A stretch of DNA of 64,000 nt from Apium graveolens. Its lineage: Eukaryota > Streptophyta > Magnoliopsida > Apiales > Apiaceae. Location of the stretch: assembly GCF_009905375.1 (NCBI RefSeq), contig NC_133653.1:86096079-86160078 (forward strand), in the 5' to 3' direction. Below the pieces are notes generated by a model. That model did no database searches. It worked only from the letters and a program-made list of their open reading frames with translations, and had not been told where the DNA came from. How positions within the stretch are numbered: position 1 is the first letter of the stretch; each line of letters starts with the position of its first letter. Of the stretch, positions 1-11,500 are shown one piece after another. The position numbers and the translations under genes are program-made.

Positions 1-77
1 TACATTATTTTATTTTATTGTTTCTTCAAAATGTATAGTGTGGCGATGCATGAGTATCTAACACTTTCGTATCATAG

Positions 78-1397
78 GTAGTTCACCCTATCCATGACCA
101 GACGTGTTACTTGACTATGGAGCACAAAAGAAGACTGAAGAAGGAATATGGTTAGTTCGACATACATATCTTTTACCTGTGTGTGTTTATATGCTTACAT
201 TTTATTTATTGTGTCGTGTAGGAATAGAACCATGGACATTCGTCCAAAAATTAGGAGATGCAGTAATGATTCCAGCAGGATGTCCTTATCAAGTCAGAAA
301 TTTAAAGGTGAATCACTTCATATTCATGTTTGTATACTTTTCAAAAGCTGTACACGCTCTTGTGAGTTGTTTGATATAGGAATATCACTAGGCCTGTCAA
401 AATCCAAGTTGATTTGGTGTTCGGTTACAGAATATAGCTTATATATGTTGTTTGCAAAAGTGGAACAGGCATCGTTTCATTTTGTAGAACCAAACATTAC
501 AATCATCATGTTTGAATTTAAACCATTTGATCCCTATTTGGTCTTATATACGGACTAAGTTTAGCCATATCTTCTTAATCATTTCTACAATCAATCCTTT
601 GTATTCCTTGCATAATTTCATTATTCAGTGCACAATGCAGATCCTATGGACCCCTTCGAAGCTTACATGGTAGAGTTCAAAATTTCAGCAATAATTAACT
701 AAATATAATAGGAAATCAAATTTTTTGTATTGGCTTTAAGTCTAATTAAAGCAGTCCTGCTAAACATCTACTGAACTTATTATATATTTGATGGGGTATA
801 TGTGCTAATAAAAGTAAGTTGGTCTGTTTTCATCCCATATGCCCCTCTTTAGAGATCAACATGCAGTATCCATTTCCACCTCCTTGTATGATTCTGTAAT
901 TATAACGGTTAAGTTGAGAAGCCTTAGCCTGTACGTTAGAATGTTCAGGTTCCATAGCCAACAGTAATAATTTACTTGTGAACTCAATCACGGTGAATTG
1001 TATCCCAGTCATCATTCAGTTTTAAGCACATGTACTGCTCAGTGCTCCATCCGCTAATCTCTTACAATGATATTTGAATTCTTACAGTCATGTATAAAGG
1101 TTTCAGCGGAATTTGTCTCACCTGAAAATGTTGGTGAGTGCGTTCGTTTCGCAGAGGAAATTCGTTTGCTTCCTCCAGGTCACAGTGCCAAAGTTGACAA
1201 GTTGGAGGTACAACTGTCTGTTAGTATTTCAGTTTCTTCGGTTTTCTTTAGCTTTCTCTGGGTAATTGTACTACCTCAATTTATTTCAAAATTTCTTTCG
1301 TGTCTAACGTTTGGGGTTTATGTTGCAACAGATCAAAAAAATGATTCTCTATGCAATGCAACAAGCAGTGATAGAGTTGAAGAGCTTGCGTTTGTAA
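78..1397 (+). CDS. JmjC-domain lysine demethylase, KDM3/JMJ25-like, 3' end (four exons)
   Basis: KDM3-class JmjC proteins remove methyl groups from histone H3K9 in the nucleus. Four exons can be placed with GT/AG borders and consistent phase: 78-150, 222-307, 1088-1207 and 1332-1397, ending in TAA. The first carries VVHPIHDQ; the second carries [20 protein letters not shown] and QVRNLK, the end of the JmjC beta-barrel; the third carries [14 protein letters not shown]; the last is a short helix-rich tail starting IKKMILYAM. The N-terminal RING/WRC region and the first two iron ligands lie outside the window. The codon at 287-289 is TAT (Tyr) where active family members have the third iron-binding His, so catalytic activity is doubtful. 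The exact paralogue cannot be named. The gene structure is well supported; expression is not known. Confidence 0.88.
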
Positions 1398-1779
1398 GAT
1401 AGCATTTTTACTAAAATTAAGAATTTTTTAGGACAGGAGAGGGCATAATCACGGGTAAAAAACAGCTGAGTCTAGATTCTACTGTCTTTTATCTCGTCAA
1501 GCGATGACATCATCTTTGGTAGGAGTTTGGGGCGTTGGATCAATGGATTGTACTAGTAGCAGCTGACCATCATGTTGAGTGTGGGGTGACAGCAACAGGA
1601 TTATGAGTTCAGGTGGTGATGCAATTGCAGGGTGATTTAGATTTTATTTATTAGCTCTTTTTGTGCTTATGGCCATTTCTTTTGGTTCTTGTTTAAATTT
1701 TTCCTGTATACAAAACAAGTTTATAAAATACAAAGTACACAATTTTCCTTTAACTTTTTGTAAATCTTATCTATGTTTC

Positions 1780-1784
<5 letters not shown>
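1398..1784 (+). other. Likely 3' UTR and immediate downstream sequence of the JmjC gene
   Basis: No coding potential is visible after the stop codon at 1395-1397. The stretch is T-rich toward 1640-1780, as is common for plant 3' UTRs, but no clear polyadenylation signal can be singled out. The end of the transcript cannot be set from sequence. Confidence 0.4.

Positions 1785-1810
<26 letters not shown>
1785..1810. repeat. (TA)13 microsatellite
   Basis: Thirteen uninterrupted TA units are seen. They abut the left end of a possible MITE. TA-rich runs are frequent target sites for such elements and are also length-variable. Confidence 0.9.
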
Positions 1811-2214
1811 ATTCTATGGAATCCACCTTTTTTTGGAGTCGAAGAGTACTCGCAGTCCATCTACATTCTGCAAATAAAATATTTTATAAAACGTGTAATC
1901 TTATAAAATATATTTCACAAATATCATTACTTACATAAAATCATGCAAATCTAATACATTTACAAGTATAATATGAATGTTTTGCTACTAAACATGTATG
2001 TAAATAAACATTTATATTCTGCAAACTAAACATGTTATATGGAATAATATATTGTGCAATGCTTTACTTGTAAAATGTATGCAATCTGCAAAATTTTCAA
2101 TAAAATAGTGATTTTTGTCGAAAAATATTATGTTTAGTAATATTTTAAACTATATTTTACTTGCAGAACATATATGAAATCCAAGGACTCTCAATAAATA
2201 TTGGACTCCATAAA
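1811..2214. mobile_element. Possible MITE (about 400 bp, AT-rich)
   Basis: The left end reads TTCTATGGAATCCA and the right end, read on the other strand, TTTTATGGAGTCCA; these agree at 12 of 14 positions. Both then run into a T-rich stretch followed by GAGTC or GGAGTC, giving imperfect terminal inverted repeats of about 25-30 bp. The inside is very AT-rich, non-coding and contains several ATTCTGCAAA-like words. No convincing target duplication is seen; the TA microsatellite may mask it. A degenerate non-mobile inverted repeat is the alternative. Confidence 0.35.
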
Positions 2215-2483
2215 ACTTAATTTTAGGCCACTCCGTGTATAACCATCTTACGTGGAGTCCCGTGTATGAACCCCAACTTTATTCTCAGCCACTGGCCTAA
2301 AAATAAATCCAACGGCTAACATATTTTAACCCTTAAAATATAATAAAACCAAGACAAAATTCGACAGTTGTATGTATAGCTTACCACCATACACACAATC
2401 TGCACTGTTAATATATGGCGATTTTCTATTACTGTATATCTCTCTCTTCACGTACTTTGACATAAGATATCTCTTTCGACAAT
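2215..2483. other. Intergenic DNA left of element A
   Basis: No gene is visible. A short inverted pair, TTTTAGGCCACT near 2222 and CCACTGGCCTAAAA near 2296, could form a hairpin of about 90 bp; its nature is unknown. Confidence 0.4.
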
Positions 2484-2488
2484 CTCTC
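2484..2488. repeat. Target-site duplication of element A, left (CTCTC)
   Basis: CTCTC directly precedes the TG of the 5' LTR and recurs at 18087-18091 directly after the CA of the 3' LTR. This shows A is a single insertion event with both ends intact. Confidence 0.93.
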
Positions 2489-2804
2489 TGTTAAGTATAT
2501 TAGTACTCAGACTGACACCTCAGATCAGGAGGACAATAAGGATGCCTCACAACTTGACATGTGTCAAAGTCAAAGAACAACTAAAATGGTCAATGTACAG
2601 CTGGAATAGAAAAGGAGCGAGAAAGTTTGTTAGATGAAAGAGAGAGTCACTTTCAGATATAAGAACAGACAGATTGTATCATAGCTTGAGTTCTTCTTTT
2701 TTCTCTACAACTTCTCTGTAACAATGAGTCTTCAATTCATCTTCTTCTTCTTGAATAATACTTGATAATTTTCTCTTTAGTATTAAGTTTCATTGCTTGT
2801 ATCA
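2489..2804 (+). repeat. Element A 5' LTR
   Basis: It begins TGTTAAGTATATTAG and ends TTGTATCA. It matches 17771-18086 end to end with the same length. A TATAAG-like box lies near 2657. The CT-rich second half is typical of the R/U5 part of small copia LTRs. Confidence 0.95.
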
Positions 2805-2817
2805 TGGTATCAGAGCC
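2805..2817 (+). promoter_or_regulatory. Element A primer binding site
   Basis: TGGTATCAGAGCC directly abuts the 5' LTR. It is the standard complement to the 3' end of plant initiator-Met tRNA, which primes minus-strand synthesis. Confidence 0.93.
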
Positions 2818-2839
2818 TGTGAAATCTTGCTTAAGTGTT

Positions 2840-2879
2840 TTTCGATCCGTTACAAGCAGTTTCGATCCGTTACAAGCAG
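2840..2879 (+). repeat. 20-bp tandem duplication in the leader of element A
   Basis: The unit TTTCGATCCGTTACAAGCAG occurs twice head to tail just after the primer site. The rest of the leader to 3267 shows no other feature. Confidence 0.85.
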
Positions 2880-3267
2880 AACTTGTTCTTCATCACTGTG
2901 AAATCTTCAAGATCTTCGTTACTTGCATCAATGGTGAAATATACAAAATAAGTTTGATTCAACAACACTTATCTCATTAGATACACAACTGTTTATCTTG
3001 TTATTACTCATTTCGCATTGTTATTACTCATTAACTTTGCAAATTTTATGCATTAATTCAGTATCTTGTTATCTCTTACAATCTTTCTTTGATTAATTGT
3101 GAATCATGTGTGCAAATGACTTTAGTGATCAATTCTTGTTACTGATTGTCTAAACAATCATATTCTAGTGAGAAAATCAAAGTTATGTATGTGATGTGCA
3201 CATCAACTGTTTGATCATTTGTTTTCTTCATCTGTGTGTATATTGTTCATACATACTAAATCCTATC

Positions 3268-4176
3268 ATGACTACTACTACGGCTTCATATTCTGCTGCT
3301 ACCATGGGATCTACATCCAGTTCAACACTCTTAGACGTGAATCATCCTTATTATCTGCATCCTTCAGATAATTCAGGACTCATTCATACCACAATCATCC
3401 TAGATGAGCAAAACTATAGTCAATGGAAGCGATCTATGGAAATTGCCTTGTCGTTCATGCTGAACATTGGATTTGTTGATGGTTCACATGCTCAGCCTGC
3501 TGCTAACTCTCCGTTGTATGCTCATTGGCTAAGGTGTAATAATATGGTGACTTCTTGGATACTTAACTCTATTTCAGTCACTATCAGAAATAGCATTGTG
3601 TACATGAGATCTGCAAAGGCTATTTGGGATGATTTACAGGTGCGTTATGCACAAACTAATGTTCCAAAACTATTCAGTCTTAGAAAGGAGATTTCTCATC
3701 TTACTTAAGGCACACTGTCTATTGCTACATATTTTACTAAGTTCAAAACTATACATGATGAACTTGAGTGCATAGCTGCTAATCCAAGGTGTACTTGTGC
3801 AATCTGTACTTGTAATATCAACTCAAAGCTGGAATCTTATGATCAGACAATTCAGCTGACACAATTCTTAATGGGTCTAAATGATCACTTCACAAGTATC
3901 AGAGGGAAAATCCTTCTTATGCAGCCTCTCCCTTCTTTAAGTTAGTGTTATGCAATGTTACTACATGATGAAAATCAGAGAGAGGTCAGTGGTCAACAGC
4001 AGCTGAATTCTGAAAATATGGCAATGTCAGTAAAACACGCAGCTGGTTTTAACAGGAATTACAAGAAAAGTACTAATTCCTCACCTGTGTATTGTGATTA
4101 CTGTCACATGACTGGGCATGTCAAAGACATGTGTTATTGTCTACATGGTTATCCAACAGTAGAAAAAGTTGAATGA
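3268..4176 (+). pseudogene. Gag of element A (broken)
   Basis: The frame opens at ATG 3268 with a Ser/Thr-rich start, then a copia Gag domain (NYSQWKRSMEIAL, W..CNNMVTSWILN). Homology continues in the same frame through TAA at 3706-3708 and TAG near 3943 to a CCHC zinc knuckle (C-x2-C-x4-H-x4-C, starting CDYCHMTGH) followed by LHGYP. Gag would form the virus-like particle and package the RNA. Two nonsense codons make it a pseudogene; the zinc ligands remain. Confidence 0.85.
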
Positions 4177-5439
4177 AAAGAGGAAGTGTTAAGAATGTAC
4201 AGACCATTCTCGGTTTTACCAATCTCGAGGGCCTTCATCAATGAAGGGTCCTGAAGAGAACACACATGGTCATTAAACACCACAGTCATGAATGTTGATT
4301 TTAAGAATTTAGAGGCCAATCAAACCTGGAAAATTGTATTTTTACCTCCCTCTAAAAAGGTTGTTGGTTGGCTATATAAAGTCAAGTACCACCCAGATGG
4401 TCAAGTGGATAGATATAAAGCTAGACTAGTAGCAAAGGGTTTCACACAAACAGAGGGCTTGGATTTCTTTGATACATTTGCACCTGTTGCAAAGATGACT
4501 ACTTTCAGAGTCTTACTAGCCTTAGCTGCCATGAATAATTGGAAACTAACTCAACTTGATGTAACTAATGCTTTTCTGCATGGTTCTCTTCATGAGGAGG
4601 TCTATATGGACATACCTCCTGGTTATAAAATTCCTGACTCAATTCAAGCTCAATTTTCTGGTCAAAGATTAGTATGCAAATTAATTAAATCGTTGTATGG
4701 TCTAAGACAGGCACCAAGATAGTGGTTTACAACTTTGTCAAAAGCATTACTGTAGTTTGGTTTTACACAAACATTTATTGATTCTAGCTTGTTTGTGTTT
4801 AAGAAAGAATCTCAGATTGTGGTCATGCTAGTTTATGTTGATGATATGGTACTCACTGGTAATGCACCTGAGCTCATAGATCGGCTAATTGTGTTTCTGG
4901 CCAGTCAATTTAAGATCAAAGATTTTGGCGCTCTTAAGTATTTTCTATGAATAGAAATTGCAAGGTCTAGTGCTGGAAATTATCTGAATCAGAGAAAATA
5001 CTCTTTGGATATTGTTAAAGATGTTGGTTATTTGGATGCCAAACCAATAAAAGTACCAATGGATCAAAATCATGGTCTTACTACTGAATCTGAGTCTGCT
5101 GTATTAACTGATGTTTCTGCATATAGAAGATTGATTGGTAGACTGATCTATTTGACTATAACTAGGCCTGACTTATCATACTATGTTCATATATTAGCCC
5201 AATTTATGAATAAACCTCAGGAAGTACATTGGTTGGCTGCCTTAAAGTTGGTAAAATACATCAAACACACTTGTGGGCAAGGCATTCTTTTCTCTAGTAC
5301 TGCTTCTTTTGATTTAAGAGTCTTTGTTGATGAAGACTGGGGTAGTTGTCAACAGACAAGACAGTCGATTACTGGTTTTTGTGCCCTCCTTGGTAATTCA
5401 TTGATCTCCTGGAAGTGCAAAAGACAACCCATTGTATCC

Positions 5440-5461
5440 AGATCTTCAGCAGATCTTCAGC
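5440..5461 (+). repeat. 11-bp tandem duplication causing a frameshift
   Basis: AGATCTTCAGC occurs twice in a row. Removing one copy restores the RNase H frame on paper, so this is a replication slip or double-strand-break repair scar. Confidence 0.85.
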
Positions 5462-5564
5462 AGAAGCTGAATACAGAGCTATGGCAGATGCTTGTTCTGA
5501 GATATCCTGGCTTACTGCTTTGTGTAAAGAATTACACACACCATCTCTTGCACATGTCTCTCTA

Positions 5565-5569
5565 TACTG
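5565..5569. repeat. Target-site duplication of element B, left (TACTG)
   Basis: TACTG precedes TGTTAG of the B 5' LTR and is repeated at 17520-17524 after the 3' LTR. The RNase H codons of A resume exactly there. Confidence 0.94.
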
Positions 5570-6190
5570 TGTTAGATATATTTGTGATGTCATGTCTAAT
5601 ATGATTTGTGTTTAGTTTTCAGATCTTACTTAAACAGGACAAATCAGTACTTAACTGGAAATCAGTACTTATACTGAAGTCAGAACTTAAGATATCATAA
5701 CTTAAGTTATCAGAACTTAAGTTATCAGGAGATATTTATCAGGAGATAATATCAGGACTTAGGGAGACTTTCAGATAAGGCAGGCGGATGATTGAAAGGA
5801 AAGAAGATCAAGACAAACGCAAGAAGAAATATGCATGAAGAAGGAATTCTATGAAGAATAGAATACTTGGAAGAAAAGATAACTTATTGTTATATTTTAG
5901 GAAGCATAATTATATTCAATATCAATTAGAAGAATTATCTTGTAACTGTGTAGTATATAAACACATGCATAGGGTTTACACTAGACGTGTTATCATTATC
6001 GAAGTTATTATTCATTGTAACCCTAGCAGCTCTCGTGATAATTTGTTCATCACCGAGAGAGGACAGTTCCATATTGTAACAGAGTTTGTTGTGTTGAATA
6101 AAATATGTGTTCTGTTACTTGTGTTTTTTAATTCGATTTGATTGTAGTAAACACTGTATTCAACCCCCTTCTACAGTGTGTGACCTAACA
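5570..6190 (+). repeat. Element B 5' LTR
   Basis: It begins TGTTAGATATATTTGTG and ends GTGACCTAACA. A TATATAAAC box sits at 5954-5962. The first 200 bp carry a cluster of CAGAACTTAAG and CAGGAGATAT words (5665-5760). It matches 16894-17519. Confidence 0.95.
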
Positions 6191-6192
6191 AG

Positions 6193-6204
6193 TTGTATCA
6201 TAGC
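6193..6204 (+). promoter_or_regulatory. Element B primer binding site, decayed
   Basis: TTGTATCATAGC lies two bases after the LTR. It differs at two positions from the TGGTATCAGAGC seen at the same place in elements C and J. Confidence 0.75.
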
Positions 6205-6246
6205 AGATATGTTAACACACAAACAGTTTAAGATCCAAAAACAATC

Positions 6247-8574
6247 ATGTCTGAAGAAGAACAAACTCCAACCAAGCCCACCAAAACTGAAAAACCTCCA
6301 AAGACTCAAATCCATAATTGATATGAGACTATTAGAGTTCCCATACCGAAACCATCTGAATATCCCATATGGAAGGTAAGGATGTCTATGTTTCTGGAAG
6401 CTACATATCCAGAATACCTTGACAGAATCAATGAAGGACCACACAAGCCAACCAAGCTCTCTGTTGTAGTTGCAGATCAGCCAACACAGACAGTATCAAA
6501 GGAGAAAAGTGAATATACAGCTGAAGATATCTCATCTATTGCTAAGGATGCAAAGGTACGACATTTGGTGCATAGTGCCATTGATAATGTCATGTCAAAC
6601 AGGGTAATCAACTGCAAGACTACAAAGGAGATATGGGATGTCTTGAAAACAAGATGTCAGGGAACTGATTCAATTAAGAAGAACAGGAGGACTATATTCA
6701 CTCAAGAGTATGAGCATTTTGACTCAAAACCTGATGAGTCATTAACTGGATTATATGATAGATTTGTCAAACTCTTGAATGATCTGTCACTGGTGGACAA
6801 GGAATATGAACTTGAAGATTCAAATCTTAAATTCCTGTTAGCTCTTCCTGAAAGTTGGGATTTGAAGGCCACTACCATAAGAGACAACTATGTTCTTGAT
6901 GAAACAACTCTTGATGAAATTTATGGGATGCTCAAGACTCATAAACTTGAGATGGAACAAAGAAATAAGAGGAATGGAAGGAAGTCAAGGACAGTTGCTC
7001 TTAAGGATGAGGAGGATGTCTCCAAAGTAGCTGCCTCAAGAAAAGGCAAGGGAAAAGCTCTCATCACAAAATCTGATACTGAGTCATCAAGTTCTGATAG
7101 TGATGATGACTCAGAAACTGAAAGCTTACCTGAGATGGATCCTGATGAAGAGATGATGAAGCTGTGTGCTCTTATGGTGAAAGGAATCACAAGGATTGCA
7201 TACAGGAAATTCAGAAAGGGAAAGAAATTTTCCAGGAAAGGTGCAAGTTCTGATAAGAAGAGTTTCATAAAATCTGAAGGCAAAGGAGGAAAGTCTGACA
7301 GAGGAGATTACTCAAATGTCAAATGCTACAACTGTGGTGAGAAAGACCACATATCTCCTGATTGCAAGAAAGTGAAGAGTGAAAAATGCAAGGCTCTAGT
7401 CACAAAGAAGGAAAGCTGGACAGACAATTCAGATTCTGAAAGTGAGGTGAACTATGCCTTAATGGCAAATGCTGATAGCAGTTCTGATGCTGCTGAGTTA
7501 AAGGTACCTCAAACTACTTATGCCTTTCATACTGATGATATTACTGAGTTGAGAAGATATCTTAAAACCATGTTCATTAGTTATAGAGATCAAACTTTAA
7601 CATGTGAAAGATTAACTTCTGAAAATCTTGCTTATAAAAATAGGAATGATTATTTAGAAAAAGAGTTAGTCATGTTCCATCAAACTCAGAAAGATAGAGA
7701 TGATGCCTTTTATGTTAGGGATGAAGTACTTAAAATGAATGAATCTCTAAAAACTGAGTTAGAAAAGGAAAGAGAGATTATCAGGACTTGGACTAACTCT
7801 GGTAGAACAACTCAGAATTTGTTGAGTAGTGGAAATTAGAAAGAGGGCTTAGGTTATGGAGATGATAAGAATGATAAGGGAACTATAGAAATTGAGCCTA
7901 TAGTTGTTAAACAAAAGCCCAAGGTAAATCCTGTTAATTTTGTAGCCGTAAAACCTAATATTGATAAATCAGAAGTTAAAGAGAAATTAACTTCTAACAA
8001 ACCAAAAAAGGATAAGCCAACTGAAGTTAACATATGCTTAATGACAAAGAAGCAGCTTAAGCATAAGCTGAAAGATGTTAAGAATGTAAACAAGGTAAAG
8101 CCACCTAGGAAAAATAGGAATGTAAAGGAAGGTGTGAATAAAAACAATGATTATAAGCCTGTTCCTAATGCTCCTAGAAAGAAATGTTATAACTGTGGAA
8201 ATTCTAACCATCTGGCTTCTTTTTGCAGGAAGAATAAGAACATAAATTCCTTACCATCAAAGTCAGGAGTTAAGAGTCAATCTGTTAGATATAGGCCACA
8301 AAATCCTTGTTTTCATTGTGGTAGTTTATTGCATTCTATTTATACTTCTAAGGAATATCATATTTTGTACTATGATTATTATCAAATAAAACCTTCTTTA
8401 AAGAAAGTTAGCATTATTCCTTCTAGTATAAGTTCTGATGCAAAGTCTGATACTATAAATGCTGATAAGAAAAATGTTAATATAAACTCTGATGCTAAAT
8501 CCGCTGTAAATGTTAACAAACTTAATAAGGCCAAAGGATCCAAGCAAGTCCGGGTCCTTAAAACTAATCATTAG
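6247..8574 (+). pseudogene. Gag of element B (broken)
   Basis: ATG at 6247 is the first in frame and matches the start in element C. In order: a copia Gag domain (PSEYPIWKVRMSMFLEA), a Ser/Asp/Glu-rich acidic stretch near 7080-7150, a first zinc knuckle CYNCGEKDHISPDC near 7324, a coiled-coil-like region near 7550-7800, a second knuckle CYNCGNSNHLASFC near 8185, and a third knuckle-like motif CFHCGSLLHSIYTS near 8310 whose last Cys is Ser. Nonsense codons are TGA near 6322 (Arg in C) and TAG at 7837-7839 (Trp in C). The TAG at 8572-8574 is shared with C and may be ancestral. Confidence 0.88.
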
Positions 8575-8598
8575 TGGTCTTTTTGATTGCAGGGCAAC

Positions 8599-11500
8599 AG
8601 AAAAAACATCCTAGTTCTGGACAATGGATGTTCAGGACATATGACTGGAAATAAAGCCCTGCTATCAGACTTTGTGGAGAAAGCTGGCCCAGGTGTTTCT
8701 TATGGAGATGGAAACATTGGAAAAACTCTGGGATATGGCAATATCAATCTTGGGAATGTCATCATTGAAAAAGTAGCTCCGGTCTCAGGACTTTAACACA
8801 ATCTGCTGAGTGTTAGTCAAATCTGTGACAGAGGTTATCATGTGGATTTCTTTGAAGAACACTGTGAATTTATAAGCAAATCTACAAACAAAGTTGTTCT
8901 GAAAGGATACAGGCATGGTAACATTTATGAAGCCAAGCTTTCAACAAGTACTGATGGTTCTGCAATCTGTCAGTGAGTAGAACATCAATTGAAGAAAGCT
9001 GGGATTGACACAAGAAACTCTCTCATTTAAATTTTAACAATATAAATGAACTAGTCAAGAAAGATCTTGTGAGAGGACTGCCAAAATCAGTATTTGCTCC
9101 TGATGGCCTTTGTGATTCATGTCAGAAGGCAAAACAAAAAAAAATCTTCTTTCAAGAGCAAGACTGAATCATCAATTCTTGAGCCTTATCACCTACTACA
9201 TGTTGATTTATTTGGTCCAGTGAATGTCATGTCTATTGCAAAGAAGAAATATGTTATGGTCATAGTGGATGAGTTCACCAGATACACATGGGTGTATTTC
9301 TTGCACACAAAAAGTGAAACTGCATCTATCTTGATTGATCATGTCAAACAACTGGATAAATTGGTCAAAGACTCTGTGAAAATCATAAGGAGTGATAATG
9401 GCAGCGAGTTCAAGAATTTGATTATGGAAGAGTTCTGCAAAAACCATGGAATCAAGCAGGAATTTTCTGCTCCTGGAACTCCACAGCAAAATGGAGTTGT
9501 TGAAAGAAAGAATAAAACTCTTATTGAAGCTGCACGAACTATGCTTGATGAAGAAAAGTTACCAACCTACTTTTGGGCTGAAGCTGTGCAGACTGCTTGT
9601 TTTACTCAGAATGCTACACTTATCAACAAGCATGGAAAAACACCATATGAGATGGTAAAGAAAAAGAAGCCAAATCTGAAGTATTTTCATGTATTTGGAT
9701 GCAAGTGTTTTGTTCTTAAGACTCATCCTAAACAGCTATCCAAATTTGATCTAAAAACTGATGAAAGAATTTTTGTTGGATATCCACTTTCCACAAAAGC
9801 CTTCAGAGTCTACAATTTAAGAATAAGGGTAGTAATGGAACCTATCAATGTCTCTTTTGATGATAAGAAGATTACTAGACTTGAAGATTTCAATGATCAT
9901 GATCAGCTGAGATTCGAAAATGAAGTTTTAAATTCTGATTCTGTAAATCCTGACAGTCTAAATCCTGATACTGCAAACTCTGATGGATTAAACTCTGATG
10001 TTATTGAAACTGTGGTGACTACACCAAAGGAAAATGCACCTGTGCAGGGGGAGCATACTGAAGATCCAACCACATCTCAAGAAGCATCAGAATCTACAAT
10101 AGGCTCTCCAAGTTCAGATTCATCAAATTCTGATGGGCCAAGTTCTGATAATTCTGGAAACTCATGTTCTGATAGTTCTGGAAACTCATGTTCTGATATT
10201 TCTGGAAACTCAAATTCTGAAGGATCCAACTCAGAGAGCATAATTTCAGGAGGAGCATCAGAAAATATTGATGGAGACAGTATGGATCATGGGGGAGCTT
10301 CCAGTTCTAGAGATAACCTTCCATCTGCAAGGAAGTGGACTAAAGCACATATACCTGACTTAATTATTGGAAATCCTGATGCAGGTGTCAGAACTAGAAC
10401 AGATACATCAAATGAATGTCTCTATCATTCTTTCCTTTCTCAGACTAAACCAAAGAAAGTGGAAGAAGCTCTTCAAGATGCTGATTGGGTACAAGCAATG
10501 CAGGAAGAGTTAAATGAAGTTGAAAGAAATAAAGTCTGGACCCTAGTGCCAAGACCAAAGAACACGTCTGTTGTTGGTACAAAGTGGGTGTTCAGAAACA
10601 AAACTGACAGTGATGGTATAATTATAAGGAATAAAGCAAGGCTGGTTGTAAAAGGATACTCTCAACTAGAGGGAATTCATTATGATGAAACATTTGCACA
10701 AGTTGCTAGATTGGAAGCCATAAGGATATTTTTGGCTTATGCTGCTCACAAGAAGTTTAAAGTCTTTCAACTGGATGTGAAAAGTGCTTTTCTCAATGGA
10801 GAATTGGAAGAAGAGGTATATGTTGAACAACCTCCAGGTTTTGTAGATTCAAAATTTCCTAATCATGTCTGCAGACTTGATACAACACTTTATGACCTTA
10901 AGCAAGCTCCAAGAGCATGGTATGAGATATTAGCTCAGTTTCTTCTGGAAAGTGGATTTAACAGAGGGACTATTGACAAAACTCTATTTTATCTCAACCA
11001 TGGAAAGGACTTACTTTTGGTACAGATATATGTTGATGATATCATTTTTGGTTCTACAAATGACAGACTTTGTAAGAAGTTTGCCAAGCTAATGCAGTCA
11101 AGATATCAAATGAGTATAATGAGAGAACTTAGCTATTTTCTAGGCCTTCAAGTCAAGCAGAATGAAGAAGGAAGTTTTATTTGTCAATCTAAGTATACCA
11201 GAAATTTGTTGAAAAAGTTTGGAATGCAAGATTGTTCAAGTGCATCCACTCCTATGGCCACTGCAACAAAATTGGATAAAGATACTGGTAAATCAGTAGA
11301 TATTACTGATTACAGAGGTATGATTGGCTCATTACTCTATCTAACTGCAAGTAGACCTGATATCATGTAAGCTATATGTCTTTGTGCAAGATTTCAAGCA
11401 GATCCAAGAGAACCTCACTTAACAGCTGTGAAAAGAATTTTCAAATACCTTAATGGTACAGCTGATCTGAGATTGTGGTATCCTAGAGAATCAGACTTTA

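Larger units (their letters stand above)
4288..5569 (+). pseudogene. Reverse transcriptase and first part of RNase H of element A (broken)
   Basis: The copia reverse transcriptase domain starts near [10 protein letters not shown], with [22 protein letters not shown] and the catalytic YVDD at 4834-4845. In-frame stops occur at 4720-4722, near 4754 and near 4948. RNase H follows; at 5440-5461 an 11-bp tandem duplication (AGATCTTCAGC twice) shifts the frame inside its SSAEAEYRA motif. The frame is then cut by the insertion of element B after the codons for HVSLY. The upstream junction at 4177-4287 replaces protease and integrase, with no trace of either. Confidence 0.88.

Noticed and set aside
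104..558. Two overlapping open frames of 91 and 136 codons at the left edge as separate genes
   Set aside because: They read through introns of the JmjC gene; the spliced exons with GT/AG borders explain the conserved peptides.
6939..7283. Antisense open frames opposite Gag and Pol in B and C (for example 6939-7283 and 34352-34675)
   Set aside because: They are shadows of the Ser/Asp/Glu-rich coding strand; the same shadow appears opposite the same Gag segment in both copies.
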